64,000 bases of DNA from Rhodocollybia butyracea (Eukaryota; Basidiomycota; Agaricomycetes; Agaricales; Omphalotaceae). Location: assembly GCA_015501585.1 (NCBI GenBank), contig JADNRY010000240.1, positions 1 through 64,000 of the forward strand, read 5' to 3'. The notes beneath the pieces were generated by a model. The model searched no databases. It worked only from the letters and a program-made list of their open reading frames with translations, and had not been told where the DNA came from. Made by a program: the position numbers and the translations under genes. Shown in pieces: positions 46,395 through 57,771 of this stretch (position 1 is the first letter of the stretch; each line of letters begins with the position of its first letter).

Positions 46395-47850
46395 ACCCGG
46401 CAGACCGGTGAGTCTACTCCAACTTTCAAGTACCCCCTTTGCCTGGTGGCTGATTTTGAATCTTGAAGTCAGCCTTTGACTAGTTGATGTCCCAGTGGGA
46501 CCACACAACGGAGATGTCTCAGCTGACACTGCCCAAAATTGGTCGCAAAGGGAAAATTGGCTGGCAAAGCAACTATGTACTTATCTCTCTAGGACTCAGG
46601 AGCAAGTACAGATGATCCCCATTTAAACACTGGTTTATCAAAGATTTTCGCTGCACCCGGAAGGAAATCAAGCATTCAGAGCGAGTAAATAGGAATCTCC
46701 GCCGTAACCGTACCATAAAAGGTTTCGGCGCGCAATTTTTACGGCGGTATTTTTACGGGTGGTACCGTGTAGTGGCAGAATCCGGCATTGAAAAGTTTCA
46801 AATGAATAAAAATGACTTAGTGGAGTGATTTAAAACTTAGGCGCCCTGGCACCTCTTCTCCCTTCCTCAATGTTCAATGTCGCAATCCGCCAGCAGACAG
46901 CATGTATCTTGAATATTATGGCTCTCTCCTTGATCATGGAAGTAATGGTATGCTACTTTGCTCCTTGTCCCGGACATCTGAACTGTCGCTGACTCGCAAG
47001 TCGCTGTATCCAGTTCAGACACAAGGACAACAACTTGCACAGCAACTTTGTCGCTTTCAGCCTCAGCCTCAGTTTTACCTGGCAGTAAAGGATGACACGA
47101 CAACAAATGCCCTTCATAACTCATAGTACGACAACGACGCGACGCAAACACAGCGACACAATGCAAACACGGCTATGCAATGCACGACGACGCAACTGCA
47201 ACGATGGCATGACAATGAGTACATACAATGACTGTTCTAAGTTAATAGAATGACGAAGTGAATCCAAACTGAAAAAACCTAAGTCATTTTTATTTATATG
47301 AAACTTTGCAAATCGCTCGACTGTCATTAATTTTGCAAACAGCTGTAAACCAATGATTTTTGCTTCATGGATATTGGCTGGGACCCTCCAGCTCAAGATC
47401 TGATGTGCTGTATACCGTAAAATACAGGCGCCAGCCGTACCGTATACCATACCGTATACTGTACTGTATAGACCTAATTTGACCAATTTTACGGTGGAGA
47501 TCCCTACGAGTAAACACAGCCAAGGGAGCTATTCACCTCTGAAACTAGGATCTCTGGATCATGATCCGAACGTCTTCAACCAGATGTTCATATACAGCCC
47601 GTGTAATTAAAGACGTAAACACCGTCTTTGTAGCATACACCGCGCCTAGCATAGGATGTGCATGAATAGCAGCGATTGAAATGCTGATCAGATTTAATGT
47701 AGTAATCTTGATCCCATGGAACGAACTGCTGTCAGTTTCTGATAATCGCACCCACAACTCTAGATCTTGTCCAGAGAGCGCTAGAGAGTGTTGTCGGGAA
47801 CAGCCCCTCCTCAATCGGATACAATTCACTTTTCCGACCTCGATCCAGCT
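46395..47850 (-). pseudogene. SDR pseudogene split by an insertion
   Basis: The left part (46395-46680) matches the third exon and second intron region of the intact SDR genes, with a broken QSWASPEAS-type region. The right part (47515-47850) keeps AIHAHPMLGAVYATKTVFTS and HLVEDVRIM from the active-site end of exon 1. The Rossmann N terminus is lost. The 817-bp hAT-like element at 46690-47506 sits at the position of intron 1. It lies divergently just left of the DUF6533-like gene. Confidence 0.7.
46690..47506. mobile_element. 817-bp hAT-like non-autonomous element
   Basis: Flanked by exact 8-bp duplications CGAGTAAA (46682-46689 and 47507-47514). Ends are TAGGAATCTCCGCCGTAA and, inverted, TAGGGATCTCCACCGTAA, 16 of 18 identical. 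Subterminal ACCGTA/TACGGT words recur near both ends. An 8-bp duplication with TAGGG-like ends is typical of the hAT superfamily. No transposase ORF, so a deletion derivative. Confidence 0.82.
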
Positions 47851-47996
47851 TAGTCATTTTACAATCATCTGATGGAACATGTCCTCGAATAAGTTATAAG
47901 CTATATGTTCTTGAACGATTATTCTGCGTCCTGGACTATAGGATTTTATCTTTCCCTTCCCCAACGAGTCTTCTCCAGTTTTAGCAGGACAAACCG

Positions 47997-49752
47997 ATGG
48001 CCGTGCCAGCACCTCTAGTCTCTTTCTTGATTGATTCCCAAATTGTGGTAGTAAGTTATATTGCTTCTTACTACATTTATGAAAAAGTCTCAATCGTTAT
48101 TCTCGGGCCTAGTACGCTCAAGGTGAGTGTTTTCTCAGACAGTCATATAAGTATACTAACCGAGTGATTTCAGTCGCAATGCTCACGCTTTTGGTGCAAT
48201 CTCAAACAATATTTCACAATTATGAATGAACACTAACAGGATGCTACCATAGACGTATGACTATATTCTTTCGTTGGGTCAAGAGGCAAGTGTGGTGAAG
48301 GACGGCGACTGCCTTGCCAGAATATTAATAATCAATTTTGCCAGGTTGCCTATATATGGGTTTCAAATTGGGGATTAGTCAAAGTCCTGTATTTTCTTTT
48401 GCGTTATTTTCCTTTTATTGACACAATACTGGCTATTGAAGGCGAGTGAGAATTTATGGAAGTCTTTACAACAGGCTAATAGTGATACAGAAAAATTGAA
48501 CCCTCATGTTACCATTGCAGTACGTGCCATACGAAACATGTTGGACATTCTTTGATTTACAGTCCTGGTAGTCCTGTCGTCATACAATGACGTTTAACAC
48601 CCGTAAGTCTCCTGCCATAGACATAATTCAATAGACTGAATTTTCTTTGTAAAGTATTTGCTGACCTTGGAATAGCCACATCTCATCGTGCGTACAACAT
48701 GATGTTAAATAAGGCATTCGGTCCTTATGCAGTTCTTCACCAGTAATTTTGATCATTCGCACATATGCCTTGTACGAAAGATCTCCCAAAATATTCACAA
48801 TCCTCATCATCCCATGGACTGTAAGTGCCCAATGAAGCAGATACTAAGTCAAGCTGGTCTGAAAGTTTCTGTTTAGATTGCCTTTGTGCTGAATGTGCTT
48901 GCCGCACTGGAATGGAGTTCAAACACTTTGGCGTTTTCAGGTATAGTGTCTTCATAATCTGAGCCAATGTACAAAGGTAAATTAAGCGGGCCATAGAGTC
49001 GATAACTCTAGTAGGAGGTTCATCTTGCTTTCTCATTGGAGAAAATAAGATGGGACTTGTTACCTACATATCACTCATGGTGGGTGAAACGGGTGGGACA
49101 ACTCTTTCTGTAAAAAGAATGGATTAGCTCACAATCTACTAGTGCTAGTGGCATTCACTTTATGGCGATGCTTCCGAGATTGTACGCACTTTTTCTTGAC
49201 TTTACGCCGGCCAACAGCTAATGGGATTGATAGATCTCCGAAATGGGTTCTTCGGAGAAACCCAGAGCGTTCGGGTAACCTTTTATCGTGACGGTAAGTT
49301 TGAACCTGTTCACAATTGGGTGACATCTCCGAATATTGTAGGTGTACTGTTTTACGTGTGCATATTGCGTGAGTTTCATTCCCAAGTCCTTTCTATTCTG
49401 GTGGCAATGATATCTGAACATGAACCTAGCAATAACAATTGGCAATGCCCTGGTCACCATATATGCGCCGGTTCGTGGAAAGTACACCCCTTGCTTTTCC
49501 AATCAATAACTATTCTTGTCAGGCGCAACTTCAAATACTGGAAACGTATGTGGTGCTTTTTACTGGAAACCGTTTCCCCCGATCCTCATGGAGACTTGTA
49601 GACCTTTGCGTGTTATCCATGCAATATTGTGCTGCAAGCTAATCATCCATGTTCGGGAAATCGCAAATCCGCCGGATGACCAAACCCAATATCTTAGTAC
49701 CCTGTTCTGTCATACTAACCATAGCAGTGCCAGCGAAATTTCAGAAGTATGA
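47997..49752 (+). CDS. DUF6533-like multi-pass membrane protein, copy 2
   Basis: Exon 1 gives MAVPAPLVSFLIDSQIVVVS and reads on through YIASYYIYEKVSIVILGPST to a GTGAGT donor. Further exons give VAYIWVSNWGLVKVLYFLLR with YFPFIDTILAIE, then VILIIRTYALYERSPKIFTI, GVLFYVCILREFHSQVLSIL, and RPLRVIHAILCCKLIIHVRE, ending SEISEV. The order matches copy 1 and the family: a DUF6533-like N terminus followed by more membrane segments. Several exon borders, especially after exon 1 and around 48900-49250, could not be fixed, so decay is possible. It is head-to-head with an SDR pseudogene. Confidence 0.55.
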
Positions 49753-49919
49753 ATTACTACACTTGTATAAACTTGTGCTGGCCGATGCAAAACTTTTTTA
49801 CGCATCAACCCAATCTTAAGCCATTAGCATATATATCGTCAGGGTCTGGTTCTCGAGACTAGTCATATTTGAAACAGCAACACAACTCCAAGACCTTCGC
49901 TAGTATAATAGGCTACTAG

Positions 49920-50965
49920 TTGTGTAAGAATACTGAATTATCGAAAGTACGCAATCCTTCTACTCCGACTTTCATGTACCCCCTTGCCTTGTAATTGTTT
50001 CTGAATATCGGAGTCAGCCCTTAACTCATTGACATCCCAGTGGGGCCACACGTAGCGACCATGCAACCGATATGCCTCGGGTGACGCTGCCCAAACGGAA
50101 AAATCGGCTGGCAAAGCAACTATAGGAAAGAAAATTAGTACTTATCTCTAGGAGCAAGTACGGAAGAACGTACATGAATCCCATTTGAACCCTGATTTAC
50201 CAAAGAGCTTTGCAGCACCCTGAAGGAAATAGAAGGTTTAGAGTGAGTAAACATAGTCAAGAGGGTTATTTACCTCCGAATACAGAATCCCTGGGTGGAA
50301 GGAAATAATCTGAGCATCTTCAACTGGACGTTCATCCGACCCGTGCGATAAAAGAAGTAAATGCCGTCTTCGCAGTTGCATACATTGCGCCTGGCATAGG
50401 ATGTGCATGATTCATGAATAGCAGCGGTTGAAACACCAATAAGATTCAATTGATTCAATTGCTGTCCAGCGGGGCTCAGAACTTGCTTGACAAATTTGGC
50501 GCTCCTGTGGAAATTTCCAACCAAAGTTGGTATCGATGTACTGCGCAAGTGTCGCCTTGTCTAAGCTGAGAATATCGACTCCGGGACTGTACTCACTCTC
50601 CGATACGTATGCTGCGTTTAACACTAGGACATGGACGAAGATATTTTGAGAGTGTAGAAACTCCCAGAGAAATGTGATGGAATCGTCGGAGCCGATGTCT
50701 CCTTGACGAGTGATGAATTCAGTGGTCTTGAACTCGTTGCGCAGCTTCACTACGGACTCTTCCAGAGAAGCGTCCCTTCTGCCTACGATGATGATCCTCG
50801 ACGCGGAAGCCTTGGCGAAGGAGCGAGTGATTTCGAAACCAATTCCGCTGCCCCGCCAGTGATGAGAATTGTTTCACCGAACTGGGTGAGAGCAGGGCTG
50901 GTGGGTGAGATGGCGGGGTATGTGTCAGTATGATAGGTAGTGGTCAATGCGACTGGGGAAGACAT
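49920..50965 (-). pseudogene. SDR pseudogene, full length but frameshifted
   Basis: Starts MSSPVALTTTYHTDTYPAIS and keeps the three-exon layout. In the nucleotide-binding loop the sequence runs ILITGGAAELVSKS, where relatives read GGGSGIGFE, so one base is missing. Another shift near 50510 splits LSLDKATLAQYIDTNFG from SAKFVKQVLSPAGQQLN. The YxxxK region near 50365 is also out of frame. The C-terminal exon (49920-50120) keeps [13 protein letters not shown] codons. Confidence 0.75.
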
Positions 50966-51399
50966 GATATGTTGGCTTGTGTTGGACAAGAAAGCTTTGC
51001 TCCTATGTCTTATAGAACCTCGTATTTGGGGCCGCCGCAGGATGATAAACGAACGGTGGAGTCGAGGAGTAATTTTATACAGTCAGAGGTTTGTCTTGCG
51101 GAGCGTCTGGATCACTCATACTTACCGATGGATTTAGACTGTCGCGCAATATGACAAGCAATTTCGCAAACGTGCTCATTGTCTGGTCAGGGAGCAATTC
51201 CGTACCGTCAGATCGTGTTCGAGATTTGTCACAAGTGAATCCTTCCCATCGACTACGGATCAGGTATCGACGAGCCTGACCTTTAGTTTTGTACGCGTCT
51301 CATGCGTCTCCCTTGTGTTATTGAAGTTTAGCGATGCAATCGGGAAATACATTGTAACTTACTAAGAATGGTGGGATGCAAGCGCAGCGGCACATAGAA

Positions 51400-52040
51400 T
51401 TCCAAGTCTAGCCCAAGTCTAGACTCAAGTCTCAAGTCTAATCAGACTTGACATCACTCAAGTCTCGAGCCATCACTCAAGTCTAATGTATTGATCAATG
51501 TAAATGCTGTCATTTACATTGATCATCTAAGTGACTGATGTGAGTTTGATTGCAGTTCGCATGGTATATATGGCTGAGATACGGCTCAGTAAGACTTGAA
51601 TATGATACTACCATACACTAACATACACTAGAGCTCCTATAATGATGTTGTTCTTACAACGAATTGACATTATTGGTGTTGGACAGTGATGGCAATCACA
51701 AACAAGTCTAAGTCAACACACCACCATGAAAATATCTTACCTATACTACTTTAATGTTGAACTAAGGATATATATTGGGAAACTTCATACAAGTCTGGTC
51801 AAGTCTAGCTAGACTTGGCATTTAGCCAACTCAAGTCTAATTCACTCAACTCAAGTCTACTCAAGTCTACTCAAGTCTGGCTTGAGCTCGACTCAAGTCT
51901 TGGTCAAGTCTTTGAGTCTAAGTCAAGTCTAAGTCAAGTCTAAGTCAAGTCTAAGTCAAGTCTTGGTCAAACTATCTCTCAAGTCTTCTCACGTTGTGCT
52001 CAAGTCTTACTCAAGTCTTGCACTACTGTCATTCTTCACC
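51400..52040. repeat. Left subterminal CAAGTCT array
   Basis: More than twenty CAAGTCT words, mostly plus-oriented (CAAGTCTAAGTCAAGTCT runs at 51855-52010), with a few inverted. A hairpin GATCAATGTAAATG/CATTTACATTGATC lies at about 51493-51524. Such arrays are typical transposase-binding subterminal regions. Confidence 0.8.
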
Positions 52041-52996
52041 TTGGCTGTCACATTGTTCACAAGCCAAGGTGATGCGTGAGTGCACACTCGGTTCTATACA
52101 GTGGTTTTCAACAGGTGGAGTATATGCCTTCTCCATATCATTGTGGGTTTGAAAACTTGAACTAGTACAAATCTTGCTTAAAACATTCCTAAGTACTTTA
52201 CAGCTTGATATAAATAGTGGAGTTACATGAGTATTATAACATTAAAGTCCGTAGGTAGATGTAGAAACCAATTGCCTATCTACAGACAATTGGTAGCTCT
52301 GTAGCTACAAGTTTCAAATACATACATACAATATCATCTTTACTTTCTTGACCCAGAGCCCTTCTTTGACCTGGGTGCTGTATGCACTATTTTTACCTTT
52401 TTTGGAACATTGGTACTCAAAAGTTCCTCGGCAAAATCTTCATCAAATACTCTTTTCCGGAGTTTTGGCTGTGGCCTTGCCTGCTTCAAGAGACCCGGCG
52501 GCGGGTTCTTTGCTTTACGGCGTTCCTCCTCTTGGAGCTCTGCCGCATAATCATAATTGGCCCCTTTCTACATAAATTCATTTGGTTAGAAATGTATTGA
52601 AGAAAAAGAAAGAAACATCATACTGCAAGTTCAATTTCATTATCCCCATCCCTAAGTGGAGCATTGGTCACACTCGGTCCACTCATATTTGGACTCCAAG
52701 CCAACTCATGCGGGCCAACATCAAGTCCCCATTGATGGTTACCTGCCATGCCTGCATTGACCGACTCATCAAACATCACCTTGTCCAAGAGCGCAATGGC
52801 CTCGAAATTTACATCTGCTCCCCTGGCTTTCTTGGCCTTTCCATCTGCAGTGAGCCCAGTCCACTCAGTCAATCTCTCCCAGGCCTTCAGATGCAGATTA
52901 TCAGCATCAGCGGCCACCTCACTATGAAATTTGTGAGCAACAAGGAGGGTGCGAGCATGGGCAATACTATTATGAAGCATTTTGAGGTGATCCATC

Positions 52997-53379
52997 ATCA
53001 GGAAAAGCCATTTTTGCCTAGGTGACCCCAGAGTGGCCTAAAGCAAACTAGGTGACCTATGAATCCTATGGCATCCTAGGAATTTGGGCTCGTCCCTTGC
53101 CAGTCAAGGCTCTTGAGGATTCCCTAGGGTATCCTAGGCAAACCCAGGGCAAGCCTAGGTTTGCCCAGGTTTGCCCAGGTGTTCCCCAGGTGTTCCCCAG
53201 GTGTTCCCCAGGAGCACCTGGGCAAACCTGGGCAAACCTAGGCTTGCCTAGGGAATCCTCAAGAGCCTTGACTGGCAAGGGACGAGCCCAAATTCCTAGG
53301 ATGCCATAGGATTCATAGGTCACCTAGTTTGCTTTAGGCCACTCTGGGGTCACCTAGGCAAAAACGGCTTTTCCTGATG
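52997..53379. mobile_element. Palindromic element A (383 bp)
   Basis: Ends CATCAGGAAAAGCC and GGCTTTTCCTGATG are the tips of near-perfect arms of about 165 bp. Flanks show AT on both sides (52995-52996, 53380-53381), a 2-bp duplication. The centre has GTGTTCCCCAG tandem units. Both strands encode the same frame, MTYESYGILGIWARPLPVK, an effect of the palindrome and not evidence of a gene. It interrupts an exon of the transposase-like gene. Confidence 0.85.
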
Positions 53380-54807
53380 ATCTCCGCCGACTTTGGGAAT
53401 CGGGTGTGAACCCATGCATTGATGGCTGCAAGCTCGGTATCCAATAATCCTCCTGTGTAAACCAGTGGATTGGCCATCAGATGTCTGCCACTCTGCAAAG
53501 AAAGTTCAGGTATTTGTTTCACCCCAAATCTGGTGGGATCTATAGCCAGCTCAAGAAGTACTTTCCTGTGAGGCATGAGTACATTCTGGATTTCAGCAGG
53601 ACAATGGATGTCTCCAAAATTCAACAGAGAACCATCTTCTTCCTCAAGCTTTCTCACATGTTCCAGGAGTGGCCGTGTGTAATATCCAAGCTATGAATAG
53701 GCAAAGTACATTCATAAAAGGAAGGAAAAACAGTGATATATAAGAACTTACTTGAATTTTTTGCCGACCCTTTTGATCCATCCACAACCCATCCACAATA
53801 TTTTTGACTGGAATTTTCTCAATTATTATTCCAGCAAGATCATTCTGAATTCCCCGCCACATCTCTACACTTCCATGCTTTGCATGATTGTCCCAGTATA
53901 TCATGCGGCCAGGGTAATAAAAGTTATTGCTATGTTTAACCAGAACCCCTTTCCCCGCACTTGTCATAAATAGTCAGTAGCTGATTCCAAATCTGAAAGA
54001 TAGGACAGTACTCACAATAGGCGCTTCTCAACCATTTCCAGTTCTTGCGGCTTGGTAATTTGGGGAAATAGGTTTTTGTATGTATTGAAATCTTGCTCAT
54101 GATCACTGCACACATGGCAATAGAACTTTCGTGGGAATGAGCCCTTCAGTCGCATAGTTAGACATCCAGTATGAGTGTAGCGTTTGCACTGGTCACATTG
54201 AACTATATCCTGCAGCATGGGCTCACGATACCCATCAGACTCAACACCACATCTGCAAAACACATGCTGCGGAGTTGATGGTGGGGGGGATGAACTGATT
54301 GGGCTGATTGGAGCTACTGAATCACCATCTGAGCTCATACTTATGTCTACAATGGTGCCCAATAACATTTCCTCCACTGTTGGGGATTGTTTAGGTTTAT
54401 GCAACTCATCACTTGCCACATCATCCCCTAAAGACTCCTGGTCATCGACTGACGCTAAAACTGCAGACAAACTTTTTCCAATCCTTGTGGATTCAATCCC
54501 CCAGTTCTTAGCAAGAACATATTCATGGACCAATCCATGACTCTTGGCATTTGCCTTTGTCCAGCGAGTACTGTCAAAGACATTTGAGGAATCAAGAGCT
54601 CCTGCAGCATCCAAGGATAAATCCAAGCCTAGTAGTGATTTGGCGGCGTCATTTTGGAGGGTTTGAAAGCGCTTCTGAGCTTGTAATCCTCCTTTGAGTT
54701 TGTAAATGACAGAATGAGGGCGGAATCGTGATTGGCACTTTGGATAGGCACCACTCATCAATTCAACTACTTTTCTGGTTAACAATTGACTATATCCATT
54801 GTACCGC

Positions 54808-56649
54808 TATTAGGCCTAAAATTGGCCTAAGGCGTGTAACTGTACATTTTGACACTTTGTACGTGTTATACAATGCAATAAGAGAGTTATACGGAGCCCG
54901 AGCGTGATAGCTGTTGCCGAGGCAAAGAACTTAACAATAATACTCAGCGAGCCGTGAAGGTACGCCCACAAGCGTAGCCTAGAGCCAAGCTAGCGAGGAT
55001 ACCTGGGCTGCCCGGAGATGTAACGCTAGATCGTCAATCTAGTTATACCCAAGAGTGTAGACTCTCTAAACTACAGGACATCTCGAAGCGGGATAAGTAC
55101 TAAGCCAATGCGTTATTCGAGGGAAGGAATTATGAGGGAAGGCATCCCTCGCACTAAGACCCCCAACGAGCTATGTTAAGATGTGGACTTTACAGTCCGT
55201 AACAATGGACCAGAACAATCCCGAGGAAACCGTAAAGATCTATTTGCGGCACCGGTCGCAACCGTGAGGACGGTAGAAACATGCTTAGCGGTCCTACGGA
55301 AAGCTACATGCCGGGATAACCTTGGCAAATCGAAACATTTGATCTTAGAAATCATACACAGAAGGTCTTATCTGTTAAAGCCGACTATCGGGAATCACTT
55401 GTACATACTCAGCGCAGTTGCTCGAGATTATCATAAGTGGTGTCGTTGGGAAGCTAGATAACAGGCCTTCTCGAGAGAATGTTAATCACACTCAGGATGG
55501 ACAGAACTATCCGAGGAATAGAATGAAACTCACCCAAGGGAAACCGGGCGGCGAGTGATCATGAAGCGTAAAGGTACTCCTGACCCTGGAGAATTGTGGA
55601 GTAATCGGAGAAACCTCGCTCGTATCAAAACACTCTAAAACTATGTTAATCCTCACGAAATCATATTTTACCTCTGATATATACCCAAGAATGGACTATT
55701 TCTTTATCATGTGTACCATATATAGGCTGGAGTTTCCTTTCCGAGCCAGATTCCTCTGTTCCACTCTCTTTCCGTCTCTCTCCGTATCTGTTTCATCTAT
55801 TTTTTTGTATGAAACTCTCTCTACTCAGTATATAAGCCAGATATATTTATTCAATAAGACAAGTTTCTTGCCCTCGACTTGACTGCTAAGACCAGTGCTC
55901 CGTAGAACGTCCCCACGGGATCAGTAGCGTGACGCCTCCTGACTTGGTTATCTTAAGAAAGTAATAAACTTCACGCGCTTTGCAAAGCCCCTTTATATCT
56001 TGATTGACTTTAAGTGTGTAGAGTTCTCTCGAACTCCAGATCGACTCAAATCTAGTTGCTTCCTTAGAGGGGACGGCTTCTAGTAAGGGATTATTTGGCT
56101 CCAGAGTGAGGGTTCCTTAGTTGACTTCTTCACGAAGTTAGACGAGCCACTAAGATTGTGGTACGAGTTCCTAGTGATTAAGTTCACTCACAATATCGTA
56201 GCTTGGCCCAGAGTTTGGTCGAGGACTTTACGGCGTCACAGCAGCTAGTGCCAGAGTTTGCCTAGGGTTGTTGACAAACCTCGAGATTACTATTCTAGCT
56301 AGAGCCAGAGTTTGCCTAGGAGAATCTTAGTTTCGTTGTATTGGTTTTGGCCTTGGTTAATTGATTTGGACATACACACCTGGTTCCCTTGTACACTCGT
56401 ACACCCCAACTAGGCTTCTCTCGACTTAGTTCTAAGAGTTGTCTAAGCTTAGTTACCCACGTTAGCGCTACAGTCTTGAACCTGGAGCAGTCGCGTGCGT
56501 ACATCTGATATTACAAAGCTTTCCCTCGGGGAATCTCTGACAACCCGCCCTCGCTCCCTTACATATTGATAGTCTGGTTAGGTGCGGTAGTGTTTTTGTT
56601 AGGTTGTTTTATAGCACCTTTCACATACCTACACGTAAATACCCAAATA
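54808..56649 (+). mobile_element. LTR-like element, copy 2
   Basis: 1842 bp, inverted relative to copy 1 and almost the same length. It starts TATTAGGCC, ends ACCCAAATA and is flanked by CCGC (54804-54807 and 56650-56653). A TATATAAG box lies near 55830 and AATAAA-type signals follow near 55965. The open frames in it (for example 55183-55461) are similar in both copies but show no protease, integrase or reverse transcriptase motif. A solo LTR of a large retroelement is the leading reading; a non-autonomous DNA element is the alternative. Confidence 0.78.
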
Positions 56650-57348
56650 CCGCAAGCCATCATGGGAAAAAACAGCAGAAGAACACGAAGTTGTAGGCAC
56701 AACAAGATGTGAAATAAAATGATTATTGCTGCGGAAAATACGGGCCACAAGTTCATAGACTATGCCAGATTGACTGCCTTCTTTGCGGGTCAGTGGATAA
56801 AGATGCATTGGACACTCCCAGAAATTGTTCTGAAAAATATCAGGGCATAGTGTTAGGATCACTGGAATACTGGAGATGAACTCAATTGTAGCCGATTTCA
56901 TTTCTACTCACCATTGCAAATAGTGCTTCCTCAATATTTACACCTCTATGCATAGCTTCTTGTACAATAGACCTTATAAGAAAGTGAAAATGATATTCAT
57001 AATGGTCTGCAGTAGTTCCATCACTATAGGTGAACAACACTGGTACCCATTTGAGGATCAAAGGACTGAAGATAGAGGTGACAATCAGTTTCCCATCAGG
57101 TGACTCCCAGTACAAATTGAATTGATTATTTCAGCGGCCTTTTCGGCTTGAGGGAAAAGACAATTGAAATTGAATAATTACGCACATGGGAAAAACCAGC
57201 CGAACTCTAACTTTTCGCAACTCAAGATACGAGAAAATTTAATTGTCTTTTCAGCTACCTGGATTTAGGAGCATTCTGTGACTTATTTGATAGCATATAT
57301 TTGTATAAATTCAGCTAATCTTTCAATTTTGTAAAATGATATACTAAA

Positions 57349-57489
57349 ATGGGAGATTTCACACAAGTTATCTATTGTATTGAATACACAAAGTTCGGTA
57401 ACCAATTCTATGTAGGGGAAAGTTCCGCCAAAATGTCAAGAATTGGATCGCATATCTGCCGAGCAGAATTTTTTACCCTTCTTGTGTGA
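57349..57489 (+). CDS. Short GIY-YIG-like ORF
   Basis: A 46-codon frame starting MGDFTQVIYCIEYTKFGNQF and continuing YVGESSAKMSRIGSH. The spacing of IY...YVG(E)S followed by a basic/His segment resembles the start of a GIY-YIG nuclease domain, as in some retroelement and homing nucleases. It stops after about half of such a domain. It lies inside the transposon, antisense to its gene and with no promoter or splice evidence. Chance similarity is possible. Confidence 0.3.
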   Translation: MGDFTQVIYCIEYTKFGNQFYVGESSAKMSRIGSHICRAEFFTLLV

Positions 57490-57644
57490 CAATGGGTAGC
57501 TAATTGATGGCATTGATTAGCTCACATTGAATTCAAATATAGTGCACAACGGTAAATGAATGGACTATTCCCGTTGTCATCGGCAACTGATGATAATGGT
57601 TTTGGCAAACATTGAGGGGGTGCACTTGTTTGCACAAGACTTGC

Positions 57645-57770
57645 GTTTTGCGACTTGAGTCAGACTTGATCATTTTCGAGACTTGAGTCAGACTTGAGTT
57701 GATTCATTTGAGACTTGAATAAGACTTGTAATTTACTTAGACTTGAGACTTGACGTAAGACTTGAGACTT
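57645..57770. repeat. Right subterminal AGACTTG array
   Basis: About eight AGACTTG words in the orientation opposite to the left array, with one more at 58530-58537 beyond the palindromic insertions. Confidence 0.8.
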
Positions 57771-57771
57771 G

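Larger units (their letters stand above)
52340..57115 (-). pseudogene. PHD-finger transposase-like gene, interrupted twice
   Basis: Minus-strand exons in order: up to 56912; 56829 to 54016, interrupted by the LTR-like element; 53959-53752; 53690-52624, interrupted by a palindromic element; 52567-52340. The first reads GKLIVTSIFSPLILKWVPVL and TYSDGTTADHYEYHF, DDE-transposase-like. Skipping the LTR-like element gives SHDGLRYNGYSQLLTRK; skipping the palindrome gives HTRFPKSAEMDHLKMLHNS, both in frame. A C4HC3 PHD finger (CRC, CDQC, HTGC, CHVC) sits mid-protein. The C terminus is basic (APRSKKGSGSRK). Exons 5' of 57115 were not identified. Family placement as Mutator-like is tentative. Confidence 0.7.

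Noticed and set aside
51400..52040. CAAGTCT array as a centromeric or telomeric satellite
   Set aside because: A matching inverted array lies 5.6 kb away at the other end of an element with target duplications, so a subterminal transposon array fits better.
53052..53323. Overlapping sense and antisense ORFs of 85 aa with the same N terminus (MTYESYGILGIWARPLP)
   Set aside because: They are an automatic result of a near-perfect palindrome being open in one frame; the same pair recurs in elements B and C. No promoter, intron or homology supports translation.
53940..54016. Frameshift in the transposase-like gene after EKRLL
   Set aside because: Using the acceptor ACAAG at 53960 instead of TTTCAG restores the frame (LFAGKGVLVKHS), so no lesion is needed.
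55183..55461. 92-aa ORF conserved between the two LTR-like copies
   Set aside because: Conservation is no higher than in the rest of the element, and no retroelement or other domain is visible.
1447..56649. The two 1.84-kb repeats as terminal inverted repeats of one giant 55-kb element
   Set aside because: Each copy has its own different 4-bp flanking duplication, and copy 2 interrupts a gene inside another transposon, so they are separate insertions.
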